A stretch of DNA of 64,000 nt from Hofstenia miamia (Eukaryota; Xenacoelomorpha; Acoela; Hofsteniidae). Both the position numbers and the translations under genes were made by a program. The DNA is taken from positions 614,408 to 678,407 of the forward strand of contig CABFPE010000196.1 in the NCBI GenBank assembly GCA_900660155.1. The letters are read 5' to 3'. This document shows, in pieces, positions 26,516 through 38,483 of this stretch (positions within the stretch are counted from its first letter, which is position 1; every line of letters starts with the position of its first letter). The notes under the pieces are model-generated. The model was not told the origin of the DNA. It was given only the letters and a program-made list of their open reading frames with translations, and made no database searches.

Positions 26516-26934
26516 TTGACTCCCATAGTTTCCTTTAATGAACATCTTTAATTGAATTTCAATGTTGACCTTTGTGCATGACTTTAGTTATTACTGATTA
26601 CACTACTACTTATGTATCAGGCATCATTTGCTTGATAAGCGGTTAACCTTGTTTTTCAAGAATAAAGAAAATTTGAGAATATTGCTGGTGGTTCGAATGC
26701 TGAAAACCACATCAATTTATGCTAACCTTATAAAATCTTTCTCGAATGAAAAAATAGCGAAATGTTATCTTCGTCAAAAATGCAGTCTGAAAAATGGATG
26801 AGAGCAATTGTATCTCAATCATAATTGGCTGCTCTGCAAATAGCATTTGCATTAGTGGGAAAGCCATTGTAAGGTTTAAAAATAGGGTGTACATTGATGC
26901 GCAATTATGTGCGCCATGTACATTGAGGCACAGT

Positions 26935-27106
26935 GGCGGGGAAGCGGTTGCAAAGGGGGGTAGTTGCTTCCCCTAAAATCAAATTTTCAGAAAAAACATC
27001 CCTAATTTTTATAATTTAAGCAATAAAAGTTCTCTTAGTTAATATGCTGGGTATTAAGTGTAATCTGCCTCCCCCACCTCTAACCAAAGTTTATTGCGCC
27101 GTCACT
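26935..27106. mobile_element. Possible degraded small terminal-repeat element
   Basis: The left edge CAGTGGCGGGGAAGC and the right edge, read on the other strand as AAAGTGACGGCGCAATAAAC, are a poor inverted match around GTGRCGG. Inside lie G-rich (GGGGGGTAG) and C-rich (CTCCCCCACCTC) blocks near opposite ends. The shape fits a short decayed element, but the ends are too worn to be sure. Confidence 0.3.
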
Positions 27107-27850
27107 TTTGGGGCTTCTGATGATTTCAGTTTGCAATGAATGAGACACTTGAAACAAGGAGGTTTTCTAAGTGCAAATTGGAATGAGCCTTGGGCTAGGA
27201 TTTCCTGTGCCCCAATGAGGAGGCTTTTCAGTGCAACTTTTCTTTATTGATCGCAAGCTCATAGCTACCACCTACTTGTTGGTAGCATTTGTCGATGAAT
27301 TAAGGAGACGCGCAACATGTTCAAGGTAGAAGATATGGCCATGCCTTCACGTACTTATTCAGGATTGGCTAAGAGTTTCAAGCAAATATGAAAGCCGCAC
27401 ATCCTTAGTATTAAAGTTCGTCCTAATTGTGGAATACTCACCTTACTAAGAACTTCAGAATACCATACTAAAGTTCTTCTTCGTATGTCCATGTTTTACG
27501 AATTCGACACTATCCACAAAAAGGGTTTTATTGCAAAAGCAAATTAAATTTTTTTTATCTAAAACACTTCCTTAATTTCTGCATGTTTTGGTCTAAGTTA
27601 AAATACTAACATTATTTTCATATATTTTCACTATGTAGCATAGATAAGGATAGCCGAGCAAAATTCAATATTTTCATATGACACAGTTTTATTTAAAATA
27701 TATTAATTAGATTTTATTAAAATAGAACAAAATAATTATTTTTAATAAAATTTAGAAGTATTAGACTTAATAATACAATAATGGGCTGAAATTTAGATAT
27801 AGTAAATTGATTTTGGTTGGAATTAAGAGATTGTGCGGAACTAATAAATT

Positions 27851-29101
27851 AAAAATAGGGAATTTTATTTAATGAACTGAAATTTACAATTTAATTATAA
27901 TTAGAATAGGATTTTCAACAATTCGTCAAAGAAGGAAATGGTTTGATGAATNCATGCTAGGGGGACCTCATTTTTTGTTCTGGAAAAAAAGCGTAGAGAA
28001 ATCAGTGTTAAGTGTCTTTTAATGAAAATGATAGTTAGAATTAAAAGTTCAATTTTAGTCAAAAAAAGTATACATCATTTGAAGATTATACATAGTACCA
28101 AAAGGAACAACTTTTAATATTTCAATTATCTCTGTAAATCATCAAATTTAAAGTATTTTGTAAATATTGTTTAACACGCATTGCTGGTATTTAGTGCAGC
28201 AGTGGTAGTATGTGTTTAAAGTTGTCCTTCGTCTGTTTTAAATTGTTCTATTTTGTTCATGTTACAGTGTGCTATGTGTATAAANAAAAATAGGGAATTT
28301 TATTTAATGAACTGAAATTTACAATTTAATTATAATTAGAATAGGATTTTCAACAATTCGTCAAAGAAGGAAATGGTTTGATGAATATTTCCTTAATATT
28401 TGCTATAAATTAAATCACATCATTAGATGGAAATATTGAGATTATCTCATCCTACGAAACCATGATCTCTTTTGTTAATGACATTTAAATCCTAACATTT
28501 TTCTATGTACTAGAATTATTACTTTATCCCTTTTAACCTATGTTAAAGAAATTTCTTGAGTTGTTTTAAGGCAAAGTTGTTACCCTAATTTACTCAATAT
28601 GATAAGATCTGGAAATTGAAATTATAATTCATAAAGTTTGCATAAAAATTAAATACTTTTTTCAATTATATTTTGTAGCATCACCAACATTTTACAATTC
28701 ACACATTATGGTGACTTAATATATCACATGCTAGGGGGACCTCATTTTTTGTTCTGGAAAAAAAGCGTAGAGAAATCAGTGCTAAGTTTCTCTTAGCGTG
28801 ATTGATAGCACAGATGATGTAGGCAGTGGCTATTTACAGTAGTTATTAATGAAAATGATAGTTAGAATTAATAGTGAAAAAAAGTATATATCATTTGAAG
28901 ATTATACATAGCACCAAAAGGAACAATTTTTTAATATTTCAATTATCTTTGTAAATCATCAAATTTAAAGTATTTTGTAAATATTGTTTAACACGCATTG
29001 CTGGTATTTAGTGCAGCAGTGGTAGTATGTGTTTAAAGTTGTCCTTCGTCTGTTTTAAATTGTTCTATTTTGTTCATGTTACAGTGTGCTATGTGTATAA
29101 A
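27851..29101. repeat. Interleaved duplications A-N-B-N-A-C-B
   Basis: Block A (27851-27951) recurs at 28286-28386. Block B (27953-28284) recurs at 28727-29101 with an added stretch of roughly 40 bases and some substitutions. Single N characters sit at 27952 and 28285, exactly at the block edges. The order suggests that a small contig joining A directly to B (lacking 28387-28726) was dropped into the scaffold next to the longer version. Confidence 0.8.
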
Positions 29102-29252
29102 GTGAAGAGTTTTAACGTTAATGTAACTAATTGGAACAGATACAACATCACATATGAAGGTAAATTTGTACATAGATTTTTCAATACATTAATGTAACTC
29201 ATCAAATCTAGACATTTATAATTAGATATCGCAGAATATGTTAATGTAAAAG

Positions 29253-29313
29253 CATATATATATATATATATATGTATATAGGTGTATATATGTAAATATG
29301 TATAATATATATG

Positions 29314-29344
<31 letters not shown>

Positions 29345-29505
29345 AAATAAATATATATATATATGTACACAGTTGTATATAGGTGTATATACGTGTATAT
29401 ATGTATATAGGTGTATATATGTATATGTGTGTATGTATATATGTATATGTATATATGTATATATAAATATGTATATGTATATATGTATATATGTATATGT
29501 AATGC
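29253..29505. repeat. TA/TGTA compound microsatellite
   Basis: About 250 bases made of TATA, TGTA and GGTGTATA units. All frames across it give Tyr/Ile/His/Val repeats on both strands and are not genes. Confidence 0.95.
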
Positions 29506-30850
29506 AATAATAGCAAATAGTAAGTATGTAATCTATGGCTATTTGTCTTAAAACTGCATTACATTAAATCTTTGAATACGGAGGCTTTGTATGATATATG
29601 TATGCATTATATATTTAAAGATTCTTATTTAAAAGCGAAACAAGCAATTTAAAATTGAATAAGAGTTTATATCAAAACAATTTTAGATACAAGTGTAAAA
29701 GATTTATTGTTATAGGTACAATAGCGAGTATTTTCTAATCCTAGTTAAACACCAATTAATATTTGATAATACTAAATATTTTAATAATTTTATACAACCT
29801 TCCATTATTCAAACACATTTATTTTCTATAGTCCTATACAGTGGAATAGCCGGAAATTACTGGTGGAGTGGTATACTTTGAAAAATTTAATTGGAACTAT
29901 CAAGAAACTGAATTTGATTATAAATAAACTCCTGGCCCCTGAATTCGTATTTTAAGAAATACCTAAAAATTTAAATTTAGAATAATTTATATTGAATTGC
30001 ACATTGAGCAAAAAATTTTTTTACCAAGTCAATATTACTTTAGGGCTAACACGTTTTCAGCCTCTTAGCATTTAGGTTCACCATTAACCTCTCTATTTTC
30101 AGAAAACTCTTAAAGCTATTTTAAAAATACTGGAAGCCATGATATAATTAAGTTTATATACTAAAATTCTCTTGTTTATGATTTCGATGCTAAAATTTAA
30201 AACAAAAAACGGATTTTTCTCAACCATTTACTATTTAGATATAACGACAGAAGAGTTGTTTTCAAATACAACATCAAGTGAAGCCCCAAAAGAAATGGCA
30301 TTTCCCTTCTACTACCTGTGTCCCATTGCTGCCATGTTCTTATTGTTTCTTACAAGAATAACAATTTCACTAAATGCGTATTTTAAATGCGTGAAACTGC
30401 CTTCATAGTTTCATTTTAAATGTATTGCTGTAATTTATACGTTAACTTGTTGTTAATTTGTTTTAATAAATTGTTAGTTAATAAGTTTAATAAGTGTCAT
30501 CAAAACATTTTTTATAATAAACTTTTCAAAATACATTTTGAGACGTATCGGAATTGGAGGATACCCTTTCATAACTTGTAGCATAAATAGCTTTCTTGTC
30601 TCTGCAGTATATGTCTTCCAGATTCATAATGGGTCTTTGTGATGCTTACTTTCCGATGATTCATTGATTGGTATTGGCTGAGATTTCTGACTATTCATAT
30701 TCTGAATCGTAAGCAAAATGAATGCCAATTGCAAAAAAATTTAGTTACAAAAATTTATTTTTTTAGGGTCCGTGGGACACTCTTCGACTCCCATTCAATT
30801 TCCATAATAGTATTGTCGTGAGGTTCAATTGGGATTTCAAACAAGCATTT
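29506..30850. other. AT-rich stretch without a recognised gene
   Basis: No feature was supported here apart from ordinary AT-rich sequence. Confidence 0.5.
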
Positions 30851-30851
30851 T

Positions 30852-31571
30852 TCATGGAACCAATGTTCGCTGATTGACACCATCTATTCTTGTCCAAGAC
30901 TGTTTGGCTATACATAGGACAGATGTGTTTTCATTGATAAAATGTTCTGAATTGCAACTAAAGAAATAACAGTTGTTGTAGAGACCTCCATTGAGGGTTT
31001 TCCGTCTGACGAGTTTATGAATTTCTAGAATATTTGGTATAGGTGCGGCCACTTCAGTCAGATCAGGTTTATTTATAAGTTTGTAAAGTCACTCAACCTT
31101 CACACATAAATTTTAGACTGCAGCCTATGCGATCTATTTGCCCTTCGTAATGATAACCTTCGTTATAATAACTCAAATATTTCTAAATATCAGCTGCACA
31201 TCCATCACTGACTAAAACGACTCTCAAGGATTTTCTACCAATTTTTGATATAGAGTGACTTTTGACCAAATTTATACAAGAAACTGAACTTATTCCATTG
31301 TTTTTTGGATTTCGTCATTGTTTCTACAATAACCGCAAGCTGTAAAAGCTTTGAAGGCTACATTTTCAAGCTAAGTAGTTTCACAAGTAAATGTTTTAAT
31401 TACCTCACTGAAAATAGAACTTATTATATATAAAATCTGTAAGATGGAATCATTAAAATTACTATTGTGCAAAATCGACATAGCCACGCAAAAACGATAA
31501 TCCATTAGATGATCATTGTTTCCGATTTCCGATATACTTTTCAGAAACCTGATTTTTGACAGAGTCCACAA
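30852..31571 (-). pseudogene. Unassigned coding-like island, broken
   Basis: Several minus-strand pieces read like protein: a 66-codon frame ending at 31371, a segment with VVLVSDGCAADI and KYLSYYNEGYHYEGQIDRIG near 31230-31110, and a frame at about 31080-30852 with DLTEVAAPIPNILEIHKLVR and NNCYFFSCNSEHFINE. They lie in order on one strand but in different frames with stops. I do not recognise the family. A decayed transposase or host pseudogene is possible. Confidence 0.3.
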
Positions 31572-32521
31572 AAAGTTGAGTTATACAGTGCAAATTCCAT
31601 CCTACAGATTGACAAGTCAACATCAGCGGCGGTTTTTAGAATAAAACAATGTTTCAACGAAATTTTGCGTTGCGATTTAAGAACTTTAGTGCATCATTCA
31701 TTTTTTCATAATTGATTTTTTACTTTTTGAGGGAAATGCTCTACTAACTTAAAATAGTATCTAATTCTCACCCAAATATTTATAATTTTTCAGCGAAATA
31801 ATTATTGAATTTAACAAAAAATTCATAATTTAAATTAAAGTAAAGATTAATAGAGCAAATCAGGCTGGTAGCAAGAATCTATACTTTAAAAATAACTTAA
31901 TATTAGCACAACTGAGTTTATATGAACCAAGGGTGCATTTACCATTTTTTGATTTAATTTCATCAAGCCCTTCAATATTTATCGTGAAAAGAACACCCTC
32001 CTAAAACACATTTACCTACAGACTAGTAGCAATAAATGGTTAGCGAAATTTATGTAGGTTGCAATCAATAGGGTGTTTCTGAGTATTTTTTTTAAATATC
32101 TGCAATTTCGCAGCAAGGAAATTTTAATTTTGTATTGAGCTACATGTTTTTTTCCATTTTGATCTGGAAATATTTTAAATGTAAATCGAAAGTAGTTTCA
32201 AAACAAAAATATTGACTTTGTTCAGATAGACTACACTTTTAAAGGGCTTCATTGAAAAGTCTTCCAACATCGAATTCTGGTTGTTGAGTTTTCGATAATT
32301 TTGGAGACATTGAGCGTTGCCAAATCGCCTAAACAAGTGATAAACTACTTTTTAAATATTGCAACTATGATGATATAATTATAAATTAATTAAAAAAATT
32401 AATGTGTACTGCAGTTTTTAAGGATTTCAACACCTGAAAGAGCATCAATGAAACGAAGAAAAGCTAAATGTACGCTTTCTGATTGACCGATATTTTGATA
32501 AGAATTAGCATTTCAGACAGA
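31572..32521. other. AT-rich stretch without a recognised gene
   Basis: Nothing was seen beyond AT-rich sequence. Confidence 0.5.
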
Positions 32522-33097
32522 GGTGTAAAATATAGTATGGCAATAATATGGGTAGTCTAAAATCCCATTATTGATATGGTGATTATCCTCACAAAAATAA
32601 TTATAATAATGGCCATTATGGAAAAATAGAGGGAAATTTGTTATCAAAAACTGTTAACTCAATATTCAAATTGTTAAAGATGATTTGCCAATAAATGTGG
32701 TTGGAATACCAAATAAACATTTGGTATTTTATTTGAAAATATTTTACCAAATTTGGTAGAAAATTCAATGAAAATCAAAGGTTTGCTAAAAATTTTCAGC
32801 AGGCTACGGTATTGAATAATAATTACATTTATGCCTTTGCTAAATTTCTCTCATTAAATTGGCAATAAAGTGAATTGTTCTGCGTTTTGAATGTGTATTT
32901 CACAGACGTAAAATGCAGGCATTTTCCATGATTTTTACCTTCAAAAACCACGTTTGAATAAAACCATTATGGGAAAATTATTGTGAAATATGGTACCAAC
33001 TTCCATAAACAAAGGCCTTACTAAAATCCTATCAATTCCAGTATGGTATGATATGGTAGCTCAATTATTGACCTCAGCCCATTATTGATTTACACCC
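32522..33097. mobile_element. Candidate small inverted-repeat element
   Basis: The left edge reads GGTGTAAAATATAGTATGGC, with CAATAATATGGG shortly inside. The right edge on the other strand reads GGTGTAAATCAATAATGGGC. The first nine bases match and CAATAAT.GGG is shared with different spacing. The interior has the perfect palindrome ATAATGGCCATTAT and many TATGGTA words, as does 23250-23710. A target duplication was not clear. Confidence 0.35.
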
Positions 33098-34929
33098 AAG
33101 ATTACAAAGCAATGAAAATGATGAATTTAGATAAATTGATCAATTGTACGTATAAATTGCTTAATCACTTCACAAAGAACTCCTTCAAATAAAGGCTACA
33201 ACTATATGGAAGTTTTTTAGTAGAAATCGTATCAATACCAGACTTTTCATTTAAGCAAGTCTATGCAAATATTTGTTTGCATATTATTACACTCAAGACT
33301 TGTTTGTAGGCAAATTCGAAATATCCAAACAAACGAATGACTGGGATATTGAGGTTTATTTATTATTGCAAAACAAATATTTTTATATATCTACATGTAC
33401 TGTGTAAAGTAATACCTGTGGAGATGGCGTTAAATCTGGTCGATTGAAAGGGGACGTGTATAAACTTCTATTCCTGTTTAGTCCAATCTAAATTACGAGA
33501 GCAATGTTAAACATGCGAAACTAATAATTCGTATTTGAAATTGAAGGGCTTATTTATGTGTTAACCTAGAGAATGGGGATCGAAAAATGTGTTCTGAATT
33601 GTTAAAAACTACATCTTAGTCTCCATAATTTGGACGCTATAAATCTTCTCATACAAATATTCTTTTGTGTTCATAGGAACTAATAAAATTATAAATATTC
33701 TGAAGACCCTGCAGGATAGAGGAATGTTTTGGATTTCACTTTCGTTCTATCCCGCAAGTTCGTGTAGAGGTGGCACGATCACTGACGTCGCTCCTTTATG
33801 GGAGATACTTTGAATGAATTTTTATAAACAAACAAATGAATATTTACAACTACTTCAGGCTGAGAAATACACTTTATCACAACTGTTTATTATGGAAACA
33901 GAGCTTTGACCGGGTTTCGAGTTTGTGGCGCATGCCGGGCTCGTTTTTTGTATAGAGGACCTGAACTTGTCTACTCTGTTTCGGCAGGGCTCAATGGAAA
34001 AGTAATTTTGAATAGATATAAGTTCAAATTTCAAACAGTATAGAATCCTTTAGTTTTAAACTAGATCCAGATTACTCGATGTTGCTGGAGTATTAAAATC
34101 TAAGTCCGACATTCGATCAGTACTCGGCCCGGTCCCAGCCCAGTTCGTTTGGAATCTGGCTCTTTTGCAAACCTGAATGAAAACCCATTCACATATATCT
34201 ATGTTAATATCCTTTACCAAATTTCTTAATAGGCTTCGAGAAAGTTGTCTGAAATTGGGGGGGCAAATTTGTTCTTTCCCTTAAATGTCCACAGGCCAAG
34301 TGGTAAGATTTAGCGAAGTATTTCTTTGCAGATCCTAAAAATAACTAAAAAATAAAAAATTGCCTATATGAATATATGATGTTAAAAATATATTTGTTAA
34401 TTCTAATTTTATGCTTCAATGACTTTGAAGAACCATGGCTAAAATAGAAGGATTCAATTTTTTGTTCGGAAGCGGACCTCAAAATGTTTAGTTGGATGGG
34501 GCAGTAATTTCCTACAAAAATGCATCCAAATATACCTTGTGAATTTTGTCACCATGAATAGAAAACCTCGGCAGACGTGATTTGTGAACTAGCTGTGGCT
34601 TTGAAAATGATTTGTACCACATAGAATTTTTCCTTTCTTTCGCAGCGACCTAAATGACCGATTAATTGATTTTCATTAAAATATTATATAATATTTTAAT
34701 AATAGTAAAAATTGACATAATTCTACATTCACATGCATTGAAATTCAATAGTTCATATAATTTTTTAATTAAGCAATCGTATAAATCAAATGTTTACTAT
34801 TACCCTATCTAGAAATAAATGTCCCGAAAAAATACTTAATAAAGTATTATAACAGAATTTGAAATCGTAAAAATAATGGTTAAGACAAATTACTCTACTT
34901 GTAGAAAGTATTCTAGTGGATTTGGTAAA
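33098..34929. other. Intergenic stretch with a higher-GC block
   Basis: No gene was recognised. The part from about 33690 to 34160 is richer in G and C than its surroundings and contains ACCGGG near its start and CGGCCCGGTCCCAGCCC near its end. A worn terminal-repeat element is one explanation. Near 34217 is a short match (AATAGGCTT.GAGAA.GTTGT) to 55724 and 56902. Confidence 0.35.
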
Positions 34930-37655
34930 CGTTTGAACTCGACGATTAACACTAGCAAGTGTTGCAAAGCTGAAGAATTTTTGGTCTGAATCATTTCGAT
35001 ATGATTTATCTAAATGTTCAAACTCAAATTTCTTTCTTAAAGTAAAATAGTAGTAGCTAATGAGTCGTGGCTTGATAATAACATATTGAAAAACTTATTT
35101 CCAGATTCATTATATTTTTTAGCAAGAATGAGTATCAGTATTGTCAAAAATAAACATTGTGGTTGTGCTATTCTCTATTATAAAGATTTGAAATTTTCAT
35201 CAATTCCTACTCTTGAAAATATTGACATCACATGCTTAATTGTGTCTTATTGACTATCTCTCTAAATATTCCCCCAATTTCATCAGTATTCCCTCCAACA
35301 TTAGAAGCAGTAATTGATGCTATTGCTTGCTATAAACGTGAATTAGTTTTATAGCGCAAAAAAGGTTGCTTATTATTGAATACCTCTCCAATCTTGATCA
35401 GTGGTGACTTCGATCTCCCGAATGCCAACTGAACACTTACGTCATCAACCCAAAATTTCGAAGATCATATTCTTGATTATTTGTATGATATTGGATTAAT
35501 CCAATATATTGATGTATCATTACATAAGAGTGGTCACATATTGGATGCAATTCTTTATAATAAAGAACCATTATTTATTAAAAAAGTTATTAAGCCCCAT
35601 GAAAGTATTTTTGATCAGTCTATGGATTTGTATTATGTAGATTTTATGATAATTTCAAAAAATCAATTATTTTTATTCGACAGGGCAAATAACGTCCTTT
35701 TAGAGGAGTATTTCTCCAATTAATTTATGTAAGAAATCTGTGAATATTATTTAAACAGGTCGGAATATACTGACACTTGGTATAACTGCTTAATGAATAT
35801 AATGGATTTGTGTATTCCAAAGAGAAGACCTGCTAGACAGATGCTACTTGCTAAACTCTGTTCAAATTCTATTAATTTATATAACAAAATTTCTTAGCGC
35901 TAAAAGTCGCAGCAAATTCAACATTGCAGACGACTTTGCTAATGATCTTTTGATTTCTATTGACTTAGATAGATTTATTTATATAAATAACTTTGCTGAT
36001 GTATCTACAGCAGAGAGTTGTTTTAAACTAATAATGACTCCATTGACATGTAATATACCTAAGTTGACGTTTTTAAGCGATGTTGAATTTTCACCTGATT
36101 ATGAAATAGCTACTCAAGTTAATGCATATTTTATTCTATTTTTATCCCCCATTCCTATACTTTTAATCCAGAAGCGTTATGCAAAACTTATAGTATGGTT
36201 AGATTAGTTATTCTACATAGGGCAGTGGTTTTGACAATCTCACCAATATTTTCCTGAAAAGATATTCGAATATCCTCTAACCAATCGTTTTTGCTCTATT
36301 CAAACATTATTTAAATAAGGGAGAATGTCCCACTTTCTGGAAAACAGCACCTCTGTGTGCAAGTTTGGACATTATTCCGAATTATAAACCAATGAGGACA
36401 CTATCAAAACAATCACTAGTTTCTGAAAAAATAATCTATAGAACTTCATATCCTATATTTGCCTCAATTTTTTTTTGAAAAGTCAGTTTGGTTTTGTGAA
36501 AAAAGATCTTGCACATTGCAACTACCATCTATAGCAACTACAATAATAACTGAAGTTCTCTACACAAATTTAGAAGGCTTTCGATAGAGTTGATCACAGC
36601 ATTTTACTTAGGTAACTTATTAACATCGGAATAGGAAGGAAATTACTGAATTTGATTACATCCTAAATTGAAAGATTTTAGCCCGTCAAGATTCGTGATT
36701 TTTTCTTTGAATGTTTAGAAATAACCAGTGGTATACCCAAGGTTCTATACTTGGGCTTTTACTCTTTATAATTAATATTAACGACCTGCAGGACTTTTGT
36801 TCAGAATTTACTCTATATATCTTTACAGATGATGTGAAAATTATATCTGATTCACTTCTTGATATATCAGAAGATATGTCGAACATTAGTAAGTTGACTG
36901 CCTTGAATAGTCTGTCATTCAAAATGAACAAATTCTATTTGATCTCATTTCCGTATTCCTTAAATAAATCAATGTGTTACTGTTCTGCTCCCATAAATTG
37001 TGAAGAGAATGTAAAGACCTTGGCGTCTAAATTGCAAGTAATCTTTCTTGGGAAAAACATGCTTCGAATAGAATAAGATATTCAAATATCAAATGAAATA
37101 TCCCTCTTACTGTGAATGATTCTGTCAAACTAACATTGTATAAATCTTTAGTTTTGAATAAGTTATTGTACTCTTCTCAAGAATGGTTCCCTCTATTACT
37201 GATTAAGATAAGTTGGTAAAGCTGCAAAAGAAATGTGTCAAATTGATTATTTCTTGAATAGATAATAAACATTGATTAAAAAAATCTTAATCTATTACCC
37301 ATTTCATTAAAACTAAAATTGGGTGACCTATTACATTTCAACAGACTCCTGAATGAAAAATACGATACCAATATCTTTGATTACATTTCATCTCTTCGAG
37401 AACTGGTCTTGGAACAGATATTAAGCTACTCTTTAGAACTCGAAAACTACTTAGAAGCAAAACGTCACATTTTTACTTTAACAGAATTGTATCGCTAGCT
37501 AATTATGTACATTTATCTTCAGAAATTAACTTTTTGAATTATAATCTGAGGAAAGTAAAGGAGTTGAATGAAGTTTTCTGGAAATATTTTATAAGTGAAT
37601 ATAAAATAAATAGTAAATGTGCTTTTGCAAGAATTTTAGATATTTGTTTCTAAAT
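34930..37655 (+). mobile_element. LINE retrotransposon, long degraded copy
   Basis: Domains are in the usual order. The endonuclease region is at about 35040-35560: IVVANESWLDNNILKNLF matches the catalytic Glu block, then GCAILYYKDL, LISGDFDLPNAN and HKSGHILDAILYN. Reverse transcriptase is at about 36300-37075: FWKTAPLCASLDIIPNYKPM, then YTQGSILGLLLFIININDL and IFTDDVKII, the second catalytic block. A tail is at about 37150-37655 with WFPLL and KCVKLIIS, then SHFYFNRIVSLANYV. The blocks lie in several frames with stops, so it is an old copy. The architecture fits the jockey/CR1 group. No poly-A tail or target duplication was defined. Confidence 0.75.
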
Positions 37656-38294
37656 TTGAATTAGGTTTTGTTGCTATTATATTCAGATAGGAACATGGAT
37701 TTCACTCAGTTTCTATTTTCACAAATCCTCTACAAATGCAGCAAAGCCTTTTTATAAATCAAGAATTTTTTGTACTCTTCCTACTTTTCTTGAATATTTT
37801 TTTATGCCATCAATGAAAAATAATTGTAGCATAATATGTAGAATTTGTTGTCACCAAAATTCCAAAATTCAGCAGGTATTGACCAATATTTGTACATGAA
37901 ATTAAAATTGCATAGAAAAAATATAAGCCAATATAACAAACTATAGTTTAATCGCAACCGATTGTTTACTGATTTAGGCACCTTTCAAGTAGCATTTGGT
38001 GAATTCAATTCAAAGAAATAGCTTAACGTATTAATTAGTAAATACAGGTTTATATGATGGTCCAATTATCTGATTGCAGATTAATTCAAGTTGAGTAATC
38101 AATGTATGAAGGTAAATCAACTTAATACCAGTTTTGCAAAAAGAGCTCACTATAGTTTCCTAACACAAACTTTTAATGGAAGTTAATCTATGTTTACAAC
38201 AACAAAAATGAAAGTGTTGTAAACAAAGTGTACTTTTTTGGATGGAAAAGTAAGATGTATGTTCCTGAATTATACTCATTCTATAGAAATCTAC
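37656..38294. other. Stretch with no gene, probable intron of the 38-44 kb gene
   Basis: The last exon found in the minus-strand gene ends with a good donor at 38293-38294, so this DNA is probably intronic. No following exon could be pinned down. Confidence 0.4.
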
Positions 38295-38483
38295 CTGCTG
38301 AATAGCCCAATGTTCAAGCTGCTTTCTTGTCAAAGGCTTAACGTCAGTTGTAGCAGCGAATGCGCTTTCAGTATATGAGTGTGTGTAACTTGGCAAAATG
38401 TGAACAATTTCATCATAAGTGTGTTCATGCTTATCTTTAGGTATTACATTTTCTTCAATCAATTTTTCGAAGAATGTTGAATT
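38295..38483 (-). CDS. Exon 6 of the 38-44 kb gene, last one seen
   Basis: 63 codons ending at ATTCAGCAG|GTAGATTTC, a good donor. It again starts after an AG AG doublet (AAATTTAGAG); the second AG keeps phase. It includes NSTFFEKLIEENVIPKDKHE, DEIVHILPSYTHSYTESAFA and KPLTRKQLEHWAIQQ. The third codon positions and the lack of repeats support real coding sequence. Confidence 0.65.

Larger units (their letters stand above)
24619..29252. other. AT-rich stretch with duplicated blocks and repeat relics
   Basis: No gene was recognised. It holds the single-N duplications listed separately, one copy of the dispersed CCTGACCTGACTC repeat (26350-26515) and a possible small terminal-repeat relic at 26935-27106. 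Confidence 0.5.

Noticed and set aside
26640-26705. GGTTCGAATG resembling a tRNA B box
   Set aside because: No cloverleaf or A box at the right distance. The same holds for GGTTCGACC near 2543.
29089-29516. Open frames coding Tyr-Ile repeats on both strands
   Set aside because: They are translations of a TA/TGTA microsatellite.
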